A stretch of DNA of 64,000 nt, taken from NCBI GenBank assembly GCA_963965975.1, contig OZ014416.1:1116001-1180000 (forward strand), read 5' to 3'. The notes beneath the pieces were generated by a model, which was given only the letters and a program-made list of their open reading frames with translations, ran no database searches and was not told where the DNA came from. The position numbers and the translations under genes are program-made. Of the stretch, positions 1 to 10,093 are shown piece by piece. Position 1 is the first letter of the stretch. Every line of letters begins with the position of its first letter. The stretch is from Xestospongia bergquistia (lineage: Eukaryota; Porifera; Demospongiae; Haplosclerida; Petrosiidae).

Positions 1-175
1 TAGTATTAACGTGAAATTTAATTTAGTTTTAGTATTAGTTATAGTATTAATGTGAAATTTAATTTAGTTATAGTATTAATGCTAATTTTAATTTAGTTAT
101 AGTTATAGTTAACTAAAATTTTTACTCTCTACTAAAAATATTTTAGTATTAGTTATAGTTAGCTAAAACAACACT
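1..175. repeat. AT-rich imperfect tandem repeat
   Basis: The first 175 bases repeat variants of a unit around 'tttagttatagtattaatg', interrupted by short A/T tracts. No coding potential is seen. It borders the duplicated promoter segment that begins near 200. Confidence 0.6.
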
Positions 176-258
176 AGTATGTTAACAATTAATTCTTGGA
201 ACTATCTTATGAACTTGTGAGGTTTGACCTGTCTACAACACAATTAATAACTAGACTC

Positions 259-266
259 TATAAAAG
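259..266 (+). promoter_or_regulatory. TATA box of decayed paralogue
   Basis: TATAAAAG lies in a segment (about 200-310) that matches the DNA upstream of the intact gene at 1668. The shared words include a 'gaacttgtgaggttt' motif and 'gaccatgcat' after the TATA box. The promoter and gene were therefore duplicated together. Confidence 0.5.
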
Positions 267-347
267 AGTGACCATGCATAAAACAAGAGACATAATAAGG
301 ACTAAGAAAGGAAGGTTGTGTTGCTGTTAACATCTTTCTACTTGAAG

Positions 348-565
348 ATGAAGAACATCTTTGGCTTTTTACTGTTTATTGGAGTCTGTTATGTCAGCTT
401 TCCTATAGCCAATAAAAGTCAATGTCTAGACCTACACGACAAGACACTTAAGACAATTCCATGGTGGCTGATATTCGAAGTTGCCATCTTGACTGTGTAG
501 CAACTATGCATTGATACTGCAATGCCATTAAGTTTCCTTGGTATAAGCTAATATCTTCTTGAATG
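348..565 (+). pseudogene. Broken copy of the secreted cysteine-repeat gene
   Basis: This is a partial duplicate of the gene at 1668-2354. The signal-peptide region starting MKNIFGFLLFIGVCY is retained. Similarity continues through the CxCLDL-type segment (first Cys lost) and into repeat 1, 'tgcattgatactgcaatg' corresponding to AMHRYCNE. A short deletion after the 'tccatggtggctg' block shifts the frame and the reading stops at about 500. Similarity ends near 565, so repeats 2 and 3 are missing. Conserved cysteines are replaced (for example Phe for the first Cys of the mature protein). A functional product is very unlikely. Confidence 0.75.
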
Positions 566-740
566 GTAACTAATATTTTCACCTAGATTCAAGTAAAGAG
601 ATGGATCGTGTTTTCTGAGATAACACATTTTTCTATACCTACAGAAATCCAAAGAAGACCATGTACATGTACTTTGCTTATCTACTGCATCTTGTTTGTT
701 ACTTGACTTTGCATACATTGCTGTGTTGTGTTGGGATGGT

Positions 741-828
741 AGTGTGTTGAAATAATGACTATGATAGCATATTTTGTTTAAATTAATTTAAACAAAATAT
801 GCTATCATAGTCATTATTCCAACACAGT
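741..828. repeat. Near-perfect palindrome, arms about 44 bp
   Basis: The sequence folds about the 784/785 boundary with no loop. The 38 bases on each side pair with a single mismatch, and pairing continues to about 44 bases with two or three more mismatches. Key word on the left arm: 'atgactatgatagcat'. The complement occurs on the right. Confidence 0.9.
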
Positions 829-1085
829 TATAATTCCATAGTAATTAGTAATTTAAACAGATTATATTGATATTATATGCTAGATATATATTATTTTGAG
901 AAATCATTTATAAAAGAAAACATACAGTTATAATTCCATAGTAATTAGTATATATTATACTAATTACTATGGAATTATAAATGTATGTTTTCTTTTATAA
1001 ATGATTTCTCAAAATAATATATATCTAAATATAATATCAATATAATCTGTTTAAATTACTAATTACTATGGAATTATAAATGTCT
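823..1085. mobile_element. Foldback/MITE-like element, 130-bp arms
   Basis: The two halves (823-953 and 955-1085) are reverse complements with few mismatches and almost no loop, centred near 954. Each arm itself contains two copies of 'attccatagtaattagta', one at the outer end and one at the centre. No ORF is present. The structure fits a foldback transposon or a non-autonomous element with very long terminal inverted repeats. It adjoins, and may share an origin with, the palindrome at 741-828. Confidence 0.8.
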
Positions 1086-1580
1086 GTTTGTTTTATAAAC
1101 AATATCTCAAATAGACTAGTTGTAAGTTTTATAGTGACAGCCCTCAAACATGAAAATAGGTGTGTCTAACTAATGAGGTGTTAAACAGCATCTTCATAAC
1201 TTTAACAATTAACTACATGACCATCATATTATTTAATGAGTGATGCTATTTTTCAATAGTATAATAATTATTGATTATTCATTATGCGATACAATATTAA
1301 TTAATTTTTCCATCTAATATCTAATTATTGAAAAGAGAACAACTAAAATGATATGAAGCTCACATAATAAATCAATTTGTATTAGTTAAAGCACCACTAT
1401 AATGGGATAAATTGCACAGGGGGTGTGGTCTAGATATTCAAACAGCATAGTGAGACTGTTTATCATGAACTTGTCAGGTTTGACCTCATCTCTAGATCTG
1501 ACCCTGCAATAATAGCAATGCATACAAGTTAACAATTTTACTATCTCATAAACTTGTGAGGTTTCACTACTAGATGACTC

Positions 1581-1588
1581 TATAAGAG
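1581..1588 (+). promoter_or_regulatory. TATA box
   Basis: TATAAGAG lies 87 bases upstream of the ATG at 1668, in the position conserved with the decayed paralogue (259-266). A transcription start around 1610-1620 would follow. Confidence 0.55.
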
Positions 1589-1667
1589 TGGCCATGCATT
1601 AGACATCTCCAGTCATAAGGTTCAAGAAGGGAAGGCTGTGTTGCTAGTAAAATCTTTCTCCTTGAAG

Positions 1668-2354
1668 ATGATGAAGAAAATCTTTGGCTTTCTACTGTTA
1701 ATTGGAGTCTGTTATGGCAGCTGTCCTATAGCCAATAAGTGTCAATGTCTAGACCTACCTGACAAGACACTTCGACAATTCCATGGTGGCTGCAATTCAA
1801 ATAGTCGAAGTCGCCGTCCTGATTGTGTGTCAGCTATGCATCGATACTGCAATGAAATTAAATTTCCTTGGTATAAGCCTGAAGCTCGATTGATGGCAAC
1901 TTCACGAGAACATAATAACAATGTCATTTACCTTTCCTGTGTAAAAAGTGCTTTTTCCGGATATGTAGCAATTTCTGAGTTAAAAATATATCATTCGGGT
2001 TGCAACCGTGTAGGCAGTCAGACAAGTGCCTGTTTGGCTGCAGTTCATCGTTATTGTAAAGCAAAATATTGCGGAGTTGCAGATGCTGGGATGGCTCAAG
2101 AGGTGCCATTTGACTCACTTTACGTGTCATGTTTCAAGTCATTGCTCAAAAAAGTTCTACCTCTTGCTACACTTACAGCTAAACATAAACCTTGTAATAG
2201 TCTCAGTGTTAGTGCAAGTGACAACTGTTTTGCTGCTGCTAGCAGGTGGTGCGCTGGTCAAGGTCATTCTGGTGGGATCACACAAGAGGCAGGCAATGGT
2301 CGTATTTTGGTTGCTTGCTATGATGCCCTGTATTCTGCAGGAGTATCTGTCTAA
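1668..2354 (+). CDS. Secreted protein with three cysteine repeats
   Basis: Intronless, 228 residues from the ATG at 1668. The frame is open back to 1638 but has no ATG there. A hydrophobic signal peptide (MMKKIFGFLLLIGVCYG) is followed by a short CxC segment and three repeats of about 60 residues at roughly 40-105, 106-168 and 169-228. Each repeat has the pattern C-N-x(8-10)-C-x2-A-x2-R-[YW]-C, with a fourth Cys about 28-30 residues later. The third repeat contains the GHSGGITQEAGNG motif. Four cysteines per repeat suggest two disulphides per module. I do not recognise a named family. The repeat resembles modules in uncharacterised extracellular proteins, so binding or lectin-like roles are guesses. 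A broken copy lies 1.3 kb upstream. Confidence 0.75.
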   Translation: MMKKIFGFLLLIGVCYGSCPIANKCQCLDLPDKTLRQFHGGCNSNSRSRRPDCVSAMHRYCNEIKFPWYKPEARLMATSREHNNNVIYLSCVKSAFSGYVAISELKIYHSGCNRVGSQTSACLAAVHRYCKAKYCGVADAGMAQEVPFDSLYVSCFKSLLKKVLPLATLTAKHKPCNSLSVSASDNCFAAASRWCAGQGHSGGITQEAGNGRILVACYDALYSAGVSV

Positions 2355-2567
2355 TTAGAAGGCATTAACTATTTGAACATTGCTATTATAATGGTAAATG
2401 AGTATAGTTTTAAGTGATTCTTTTTAAATATTTTCTTTTTGAAGTAATGTGTAAACAATTGTTTTTGTAACCTAACAAGATTTTTGATTGTAAAAATTAT
2501 AAAAGAAAATTTAAAATGCCAAAAATGGACATTGATTCAAAATTTTTCTATAGATGTCTAGATATAG

Positions 2568-4101
2568 TTATATTTTTCTAGCAAGTGCTTCCTTAAAATT
2601 ACTTTCTTCTAATTCTCTCATTACTGTATTCAAAGCATAGATCTACAAATAAACAAGAGAACAATACTTAGCTACCTCTGTTCACAAGCCTACCATCAAA
2701 CTAACTTACCTCAGCTCGTTGTCTTATTTTTAATAATGCTTTCTCTTGTTTTGCTTTCCTCTCCTCTCTCTCTCTTGCTATATGGTCATCATTATTATAT
2801 GATTCCTTGTCCACCAATATTTCAACCACTTTTGTTTTCCCTCTTGATAATTTTTTAACACTTATACTTCCACCTGGTAGTTGTTTGGATAAAGTTGCAT
2901 TGTAAGTATGTTCCTTAGTTGATGGACGCATGTCATCCATTACATCATCATGATGTAATAGATCATGATCACATTGACTGGTATTGACAGTATTATGGGA
3001 TATTAAATGTTCATTTTCAACTAGACATTTCTCAAAGGACAAGGCACGTCTGACCTTAGAGACAGGAGGCAGTTGTCTTCTTGTCAATGTTTCTCTCCAT
3101 TCTCTCTTTACTTGTAGATATAAAGGACTTTGATATAATTGACTGGTCTGTTTCATAATATCATTTTGTCCTGGACTATGACCGGTTAGTTTTGGAGAAC
3201 TAGAATGATCAGAGAACTTTTTAAACCTATGCAATTTTGGTGGGCTCAAGTCTGATTGTAATGTAGCACTCCAATGTGGTTTAAATGGGCTTAAATCTGA
3301 CTGGTTAGTATCTGGACTTGAATTTGTCAGATGATGGCTATTGCTGGTTTGACAAAGACAGTAGTCAGCAACTGACTGTTTTTTCTGTCTTCCTTTTCTC
3401 TTTGACTTTATATTTACTTTTGCTTTATCTATGACACGCTGAGCAAGAGATGATGATTCTAAACAAATATACAAATCTTCATTGACTTACACACCAATAG
3501 CTGATCATAATTAAAGTTTGTGATAATATGTAATGTATTTTGGACAATAATACTAACAGACAAATTAAATGGAGCGACATATTGTATAATATTATTAGAC
3601 AATGCATTACTATGTAGCCAGCCCCTCCTACCATAGAACATTAGTGGCTATGTGGCATAGATATCCATACTCCAAAGTTAAATTAATACATTTAGGTTCT
3701 AATGTTTAAGATTGGGGTCTGGAGTATAGTATTAATTGTCATTGAAGTATGCACTTTCTTTTCTTTACAAATAACCACTACCTTCTTTGATAGGGGGCTG
3801 GTTGCTAAATTTACATCTATACCAAATAATAGGACTTACCCATTTTAAAATCTAATGTACCTTGACCTTTGTCTTTCTTTAAGTCTTCAGAAAAGCTTCT
3901 TTTGTCCTTTGCTTTTGGAGATAATTGTGTAGTTTTAAGTAAATACTGTTGATGTCTTCTCTTCAGTAAATCTAGCAAAGCTTTCTGTCCAGGGTGAGAT
4001 ATTTTTTTCACAGGAGGAGAGGCAACCAGAGGTACCTTCGACACCATAGGTGACAATATACAAACGTCCATGATCGTAGGCTGTTTCTCTTCGAATCTCA
4101 T
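2568..4101 (-). CDS. Unrecognised coiled-coil protein, candidate ciliary gene
   Basis: Three exons (4101-3840, 3458-2710, 2642-2568) join in frame to 361 residues. The internal ATG at residue 11 (MDVCILSP) is an alternative start. The N-terminal third is basic and proline/lysine rich (KKISHPGQKALLDLLKRR). The middle is polar, with SPFKPHW / SPPKLHR repeats. The C-terminus is a charged helix (EREERKAKQEKALLKIRQ) running into RELEESNFKEALARKI, typical of a coiled coil. No enzyme motif and no signal peptide are visible. The promoter between it and NIP7 is only 92 bases long and carries a perfect RFX X-box 16 bases from this ATG, which points to a cilium or basal-body role (inference). The family is not recognised. 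Confidence 0.7.
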
Positions 4102-4116
4102 CTCTGCTCAAAGCTA

Positions 4117-4130
4117 GTAACTATAGCAAC
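4117..4130. promoter_or_regulatory. RFX X-box in bidirectional promoter
   Basis: GTAACTATAGCAAC fits the X-box consensus GTHNYYATRRNAAC at every position. It lies 16 bases upstream of the minus-strand ATG at 4101 and 64 bases upstream of the NIP7 ATG. An E-box palindrome, CCACGTGG, is also present in the same gap near 4170. Known: RFX factors drive ciliary genes in animals through X-boxes close to the start. Confidence 0.6.
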
Positions 4131-4193
4131 AGAGAGGGCGTGGAACTAGACACGGTGAGTAGGCGAGACCACGTGGAAATTTGGGTTGTGAAG

Positions 4194-6553
4194 ATGAGAC
4201 CATTGACTGAGGAAGAATTGAAGACAGTCTTTGAAAAATTGACAAAATAGTGAGTTAGTCTTTGATGTGTTATAAATTCATATGTATCTGTCTCCATTGT
4301 TCTCAGTATAGGAGATAATGTTAAACTATTGGTAGACCGACCAGATGGTAGCTACTGCTTCAGATTACACAGAAACAGAGTGTATTACGTTAGGTACAGT
4401 ATTAATACATTGTAGTGTATTATTTATGTTAGCTTATATCATAATATTACAATAGAAATATATTAGAGTTTTCTTTAAATAAATAAATTGAGTATTACTT
4501 CCCATAATGTCAACTTCCAAAATGTCGCTTCCCAAAATGTCAACTCCCAAAGTGCCACCTTTCATTACTGTATTAGAATTAGCTTTTAGATAACAATTTG
4601 GTAGTGAATCTAGTAATTAATCAATCAGCAGTCCCTTCATTTTAGCATTATGATCTTATGGTCTCTGATGTTTTTGAAGTAATTGTACAAGCTAAGTTTA
4701 CTAAGTCAGACAGTTTAGCAGTTTGTTTACTTAGTTTATGATGGAATCCAACCTTTTTTATTAACACACAACAGTGGAAGATAATTGATATTGGAGAATA
4801 TAGACATTTGACTATTAGATAGTGAAAGGATGGTAAAGAATTTTGGAGATGTTCCAATTGACTGTGCGGCTTTGTGCCCAGCTAAGACCACAATTGGAGG
4901 ATGACATTGTCAAAGATGTTAGAGGAGATCACAATCATGTCCCAGACTCTGCTAAAAACAAAGCAGAAAATATAGTAGCCAGGATGAAGAAGAGAGCCAA
5001 GGAGGAAGTTGAAAGTGTTCATACATTTACATGGATGCCCTAAAGATATTGTATATTGTTGAAGTTTGAATTGTTATAATATTATTAGTAATATAACAAA
5101 CTACGTCTTTTTATGGTCTAACTGACTTTCTTGGTTGATGGTATTTTAGGAAGTTGACATTTTGAGATGACATAATGGAAGTTGACATTCTGAGACCTAT
5201 CCTAATTAAGTATGGATTTGCATTGACCTGTCACTGCGTACATGTTGTATTTTTTTAGTGTGTATTGGTTATTGTTATCAAAAAAAGTTCTGGTCAATCC
5301 CATCTACTAAATATGTAATATTATATTATTGTCATTATAGTAAACAAAGTAATAATATTCCCCCGCTGCCCAAACTAATGTTATTATTATTATAGGGAAC
5401 AGATAATGAGATGGGCTACTAATATAGCTCGTAAACAGCTACTAAACTTAGGAACCTGTATTGGTAAATTTACCCACGGGGGCAAATTTCATCTCGTGAT
5501 AAGTGCTCTGGATTATTTGGGTCCATATGCCAAGGTTAATTTTAATAACTTAGTTATTAGGATTACCACTATACCACTGTAGTTGTATAGCAATGTACTA
5601 ATAATCCTTCCTTTTTTGGTAAAATTAGGGCAAATGTTAATGTTAATTCACATAATTTTTGTAATGTGACTTTTAATTGTTGGCTAAAGTATGCTAGTTA
5701 TTACTAGTTATAACAAGACAATGATTATATTATTATTTTAACTGTTAAACAGATTTGGACTAGACTTTTTCTCTAAAGTACTACTGTTTATCAGCTGAGC
5801 CTCAAATACCTTGTATTCTTCTATATTATACTCTGTTCACATTAAGGATCACTTCAGAGTAGTGGAATTCCAATAACAATGTCATCAACCTATCTTGAGT
5901 GTGGTGCCATAGTGGTTAAGTCATATTGAAGCTTTAGTGATTTATGCAGCTGCCTAGTATACTTTTACTATTAATGGTATTTTTGACAATTTTTGAACTT
6001 TTTTCTGAACTTATAACATAGTAGAGTATTAATGTACTAGGTTCTTTTCTCTAAATTATTAATATTTATTATCAATTTACTTGTTATTATCTAGTACAAG
6101 GTATGGTTGAAGCCAGGAGGTGAGCAGCAGTTTCTTTATGGACACAATGTCCTTAAAAGTGGACTGGGTCGTATAACGGAGAGTACTCCACAATATCAAG
6201 GAGTTGTAATTTATTCTATGAGTGATATTCCACTAGTAAGTAACACTCAATGACCTGTTATTAAGTTTATTAATGTATCATTACTGTGTGATGGCTTGCT
6301 CTTAATTTATTGTATGGATAATAACACTCATGTGTTACTAATACTAAATCAATGATTACTGTGTTAACCATTTCACAATGTCTTATGTACTGACATTACC
6401 ATATATAGTATATACATGTAATTGTCATGTTAGGGGTTTGGAGTTGCAGCTAAATCCACACAAGACTGTCGACATGCTGATCCTGGTACTACAGTGGTAT
6501 TTAATCAAGCTGATATTGGTCAATATTTGCGCTCAGAAGACCAACTTAGCTAA
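4194..6553 (+). CDS. NIP7: 60S ribosome biogenesis protein NIP7
   Basis: Five exons (4194-4249, 4307-4393, 5396-5534, 6095-6235, 6434-6553) give exactly 180 residues, the usual NIP7 length. The N-terminus [19 protein letters not shown], the [14 protein letters not shown] segment, [20 protein letters not shown], the [14 protein letters not shown] block and the C-terminal [14 protein letters not shown] are diagnostic. NIP7 is a nucleolar factor with an N-terminal NIP7-like domain and a C-terminal PUA RNA-binding domain. It is needed for pre-rRNA processing and 60S assembly. All splice sites are GT-AG and phases agree. Intron 2 (4394-5395) holds a transposon relic. The gene is divergent from the coiled-coil gene across 92 bases. 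Confidence 0.97.
4490..5210 (+). mobile_element. Transposon relic with inverted ends and FLYWCH fragment
   Basis: Both ends carry iterated copies of a word close to 'aatgtcaacttcc'. Three lie near 4503-4552 in one orientation and two near 5150-5200 inverted, so they act as compound terminal inverted repeats. In between, 4843-5043 reads as a 66-residue fragment whose [20 protein letters not shown] stretch matches the end of a FLYWCH zinc finger (HNH...PD) and its usual following helix. FLYWCH domains are common in MULE-like transposases. The zinc-finger start and any DDE core are missing. It sits wholly inside NIP7 intron 2. Confidence 0.55.
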
Positions 6554-7115
6554 TAACTCAATGATAGTTTAAATTTGTTTCAATGTCTTTCCTTCTTTCA
6601 CTATGATATTTGTAATAGTTTTTCTCTAAGATTAACACCATGTACCCTATTCTCTAGTTAAAATAACAATCATTTTGTACAGTCTAACTGATGGTCTGGG
6701 ATGTAGCAGTATGGTATTAATAATTCCCTGACATGTCTCTAATTGACTAATAAAAGATCCCAGTTGTTATTTGCACCTTTTAATATACTTTACTTGGCAG
6801 TGTTCTTCATGTACCTTACTATGGTTTGTTTATGGTAATAAATACCATTAGTACACATATTACTACTAATGGTTACTATATAGGTTTCATTTAGTTGAAA
6901 GGAGGAATACTTTAAATATATAACATGGAAGACAGAACAAATATATTTAATTTAGGAGGTATAAAGTTACAAATTTTTGTTAAGATCAATAAAAATGTAT
7001 TATAATTTTTGTTGTGAGAAAAGGACATACCTCATAATGAGAATATCTAATTTCCTGTATAATAGAGGGTGACAACAGACATAGAATATGCTTTGTTTAC
7101 ATGTGTGTGTACTGG
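6554..7115. other. Intergenic, convergent 3' ends
   Basis: AT-rich space between the stop codons of NIP7 and the minus-strand membrane protein. No conserved ORF or repeat was recognised. Confidence 0.6.
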
Positions 7116-8819
7116 TCATAATCTGTGATCTAAGTCCTTTTGATCATCTTCCAGATCATGCATGAACTTGTTTATTGAGTCATTTGATATTTTTGTGGTT
7201 TCTTTGTTTGTGAGACAGTCATGATCTGTAGTTTTAAATGACACTTGATTTATTTTGGTACTGTTCCATGAATTTAATATGTCACAGCTTCCCACTTCTT
7301 TAGTTGAGTCAATAATGTAATTGGATGGCATACCATTGTATTGTTGTCTAGTGTGGGTGTTATTTTGAGATGCATCTATGGAATTGTTTTGCCTTTCCTC
7401 ATTACCTTTCTCCTCTACTCTGTCAGGTAAGTCATCCTGTTCATTGTTTTTATGTAATGTAAATGTTGTGTTCGAATTTGTTGTTTTGTTTTTGGCAGTT
7501 CCATCTGGATAACAACATTCACTTTTATCTGAGAATTCTTCACTGCTCTCTTTAGTAAACGACGATAGTTCCTGTTTTGTTGGAGGAGGTGACATTTTTT
7601 TGGAGAGGACATGTATACCTTTTCTTGTTAACACAGGTGAACTGAAGCTACCTGTTGTTGCCTTAGTGGACTCATGATCAGAACTGTATTCGTATGAAAA
7701 CAATTTACTTCGTCTTTTAGCAAGCTCACTGTTTTCATCTGAAATATGTCCACAGTAAATGATATAGCATACAATATATTGAAAGAAAACCACAATAGGT
7801 CGTATATCATTGATACTATATAATAATAACACAGCCATACAAAGTTCAAGACAAGTGCCAACATATTTCAAAGCTAGCCACAGATCAGCACTTTGACTTG
7901 GCTGATCATTGATACTTGGACAGTCTCCAAATAAGGTTATACAAAGCATGATCAATGAAACAATATTCAACAATGAATAGAGGGCTCCCAAAACGGCTGC
8001 CGTATAAGTGACGATAGCTACTTTGCGAATGGCTTGTTTATGTTGCTTTTTTTGTCTTAGTCTCATGGTACTTCTAGATTGACTGTTTTTATCGAGTGTG
8101 ACTATGTCTCGAGAGATAACAGAACTTTGTCGTGCAGACTTTCCTACAGATCGCAACAGTCTTATGCCAGCAACTAAAAATGTAGTGCACACAAACAGAC
8201 CCCATAGTGCAAATATGACTTCACACGAAATGAGAAGAAACAGAACTGGGTAAGTCCCTGCAAATGCACCAATTAGTTCAAAAGTGATGGCCACTATGTA
8301 GTGGATGAAACACAATGGTATGATAACTCGCCACTGTTGAACACAAGCTCGTCCTAGTCTCATTCGAGCACTGTGCCATAGTGTTAGAAATACTAGAGTA
8401 TATGTAGCAGTCAAACTGGGGAATCCTACAGCAAATAACAGTCTTGATATCACCATGCAGGCCATATGGGTGCAATAACCTGATACACCCCAAGGATCTA
8501 GAATGTAGAACAATACTTTTGAGAATCCAAGGATTGCTATAGCAATATCAATTGCTATAAACGTCCTTGCCTTGAACCTTTGCGCCAAATGTCTCTTACA
8601 AAGGAAAACAATGCAAGCTACACCGAGGATGAGAAACAGAACAGAAAATACGGAGATGTGGACGTAAAATGCAGCTATCCAAGCAACGTTGATAGACGTC
8701 CAGGATCCTTTCTCACAATTAGGCAAGACTGCTTGCATAATATATGGAACAGAGAAGTCAGTGAGATTCAAACATGATAGAGGGAGAGACTCGTTACTCG
8801 CTTCACAAACTACTTCCAT
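7116..8819 (-). CDS. Multi-pass membrane protein, PRRT3/PRRT4-like
   Basis: Intronless, 567 residues. The first 40 residues are extracellular-like, with N-glycosylation sites (NESL, NLTD) but no clear cleavable signal. About seven hydrophobic segments lie between residues 45 and 355. The first ends ILGVACIVFLCKR; others contain FYILDPWGVSGYC, FPSLTATYTLVFLTLWHSAR and LELCMAVLLLYSINDIRP. The DP[WY]G motif after segment 2 and the FP-LTA segment resemble vertebrate proline-rich transmembrane proteins 3/4, whose molecular function is unclear. A basic cytoplasmic loop (RLRQKKQHKQAIRK) precedes segment 6. The last 200 residues are polar, Ser/Thr/Asn rich and presumably cytosolic. A GPCR-type assignment was considered, but DRY and NPxxY motifs are not evident. 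The family call is moderate; the membrane topology is firm. Confidence 0.65.
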   Translation of the reverse strand: MEVVCEASNESLPLSCLNLTDFSVPYIMQAVLPNCEKGSWTSINVAWIAAFYVHISVFSVLFLILGVACIVFLCKRHLAQRFKARTFIAIDIAIAILGFSKVLFYILDPWGVSGYCTHMACMVISRLLFAVGFPSLTATYTLVFLTLWHSARMRLGRACVQQWRVIIPLCFIHYIVAITFELIGAFAGTYPVLFLLISCEVIFALWGLFVCTTFLVAGIRLLRSVGKSARQSSVISRDIVTLDKNSQSRSTMRLRQKKQHKQAIRKVAIVTYTAAVLGALYSLLNIVSLIMLCITLFGDCPSINDQPSQSADLWLALKYVGTCLELCMAVLLLYSINDIRPIVVFFQYIVCYIIYCGHISDENSELAKRRSKLFSYEYSSDHESTKATTGSFSSPVLTRKGIHVLSKKMSPPPTKQELSSFTKESSEEFSDKSECCYPDGTAKNKTTNSNTTFTLHKNNEQDDLPDRVEEKGNEERQNNSIDASQNNTHTRQQYNGMPSNYIIDSTKEVGSCDILNSWNSTKINQVSFKTTDHDCLTNKETTKISNDSINKFMHDLEDDQKDLDHRL

Positions 8820-9809
8820 TGTTTATCACTAATTTACTTATTGAATCAGGTCACACACTGCTACAGCTTATAAAAGTCACCACAGACACCCACGCCTTTA
8901 AATTAATTCTTATTGTTAACATTATGTAATTAAATTAATTAATAATTAAGCTGTAAAAGTTCAGCTGTAACAGTTTATTATCAAAACTGTTCACAAAAGA
9001 TCGACCCAATCACTATGACACTGCACTCATCGCACGTTTAGTTAACACCAGCATTGTATCACACGTACCTCGTGTATCAATACTTTAAATAACTGTTTTC
9101 CTGTGACCTTTAACAATTGAAGTAATGTTTCACAACAGTCAGTCTAAGCTGATACTTTTGTTTATTAGTCTAGTCACCACAATACATCCTAAGTGAATTG
9201 TATTTACAATGTACCTGGTCAGTCATCCTTAAAACTATAATAGTTTAACTGGCAAAGACATAATAATGACTTAGGCTAATAATAAAAAGAGATATCTTTA
9301 TATTATGCAAAGATTTGTTTTTAAAATACATTAGTTATAAGTTACAACCATTTAAAGTATTTTGCCAGGCCATGAGAAATATTGACAACAAGATATGCTA
9401 TATCATCCATAAATTCCACTTCCTTTGAGTTATTAAGGGAAAGAGTAGCTAGAAGACACATTATATTAGGCAAATAAAACACTATACTCCATTGAAACAC
9501 AATGAATGATGCATCATTTAAATTTAACACAAGATGGATTCCAATCACAACAAACACTTGTAAATCATCATCAATTATACACATTAATGTACTTCCAACG
9601 ACTTCCAATTAATGTCTAATGAAAATAATATTCCTTTAATAAATAATGTTATTTATTTTAAAACCAAATCAAACTTCACATTAGATTAGTGTACAATCTT
9701 TGATAAAAATGAGACTTAATATTATTTATTACTATAAAGAATATCCTATTAATAATACATTACATTTTAAAATAAGTCATCATCATATTGTTACATTTAA
9801 CATTGGGAC
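8820..9809. other. Intergenic region
   Basis: Upstream of the membrane-protein gene and downstream of PPP1R7. An open frame at 9342-9608 (minus) lacks an ATG at its start, matches nothing I recognise and is not flanked by convincing splice sites. Otherwise no structure was noted beyond A/T runs. Confidence 0.5.
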
Positions 9810-10039
9810 TTAGCGGATCATGGTTGCATCAATTTGAGTTAACGATGGTAGAGTTAATTTCAATTTCCTCCTGTATTGAGAGTCTTTAGCTATTGGGTTA
9901 TGTTCAAAGTAGACAGTTTTGATAGATTTTATGGGAGCAAGTTGATCTATGTCTCTCCATTCAGATAACTTATTATTATTGAACTGAGAGAGAGAGAGAG
10001 AGAGAGACAAAGAGAGAGGGGGGGAGGGAGGGAGGGAGG

Positions 10040-10093
<54 letters not shown>

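Noticed and set aside
7116..8819. Classical rhodopsin-type GPCR
   Set aside because: About seven membrane segments are present, but DRY and NPxxY motifs are not; the DPWG and FPSLTA motifs fit PRRT3/4-like proteins better.
9342..9608. 88-codon hydrophobic open frame, minus strand
   Set aside because: No ATG at its beginning, no convincing flanking splice sites and no recognisable homology.
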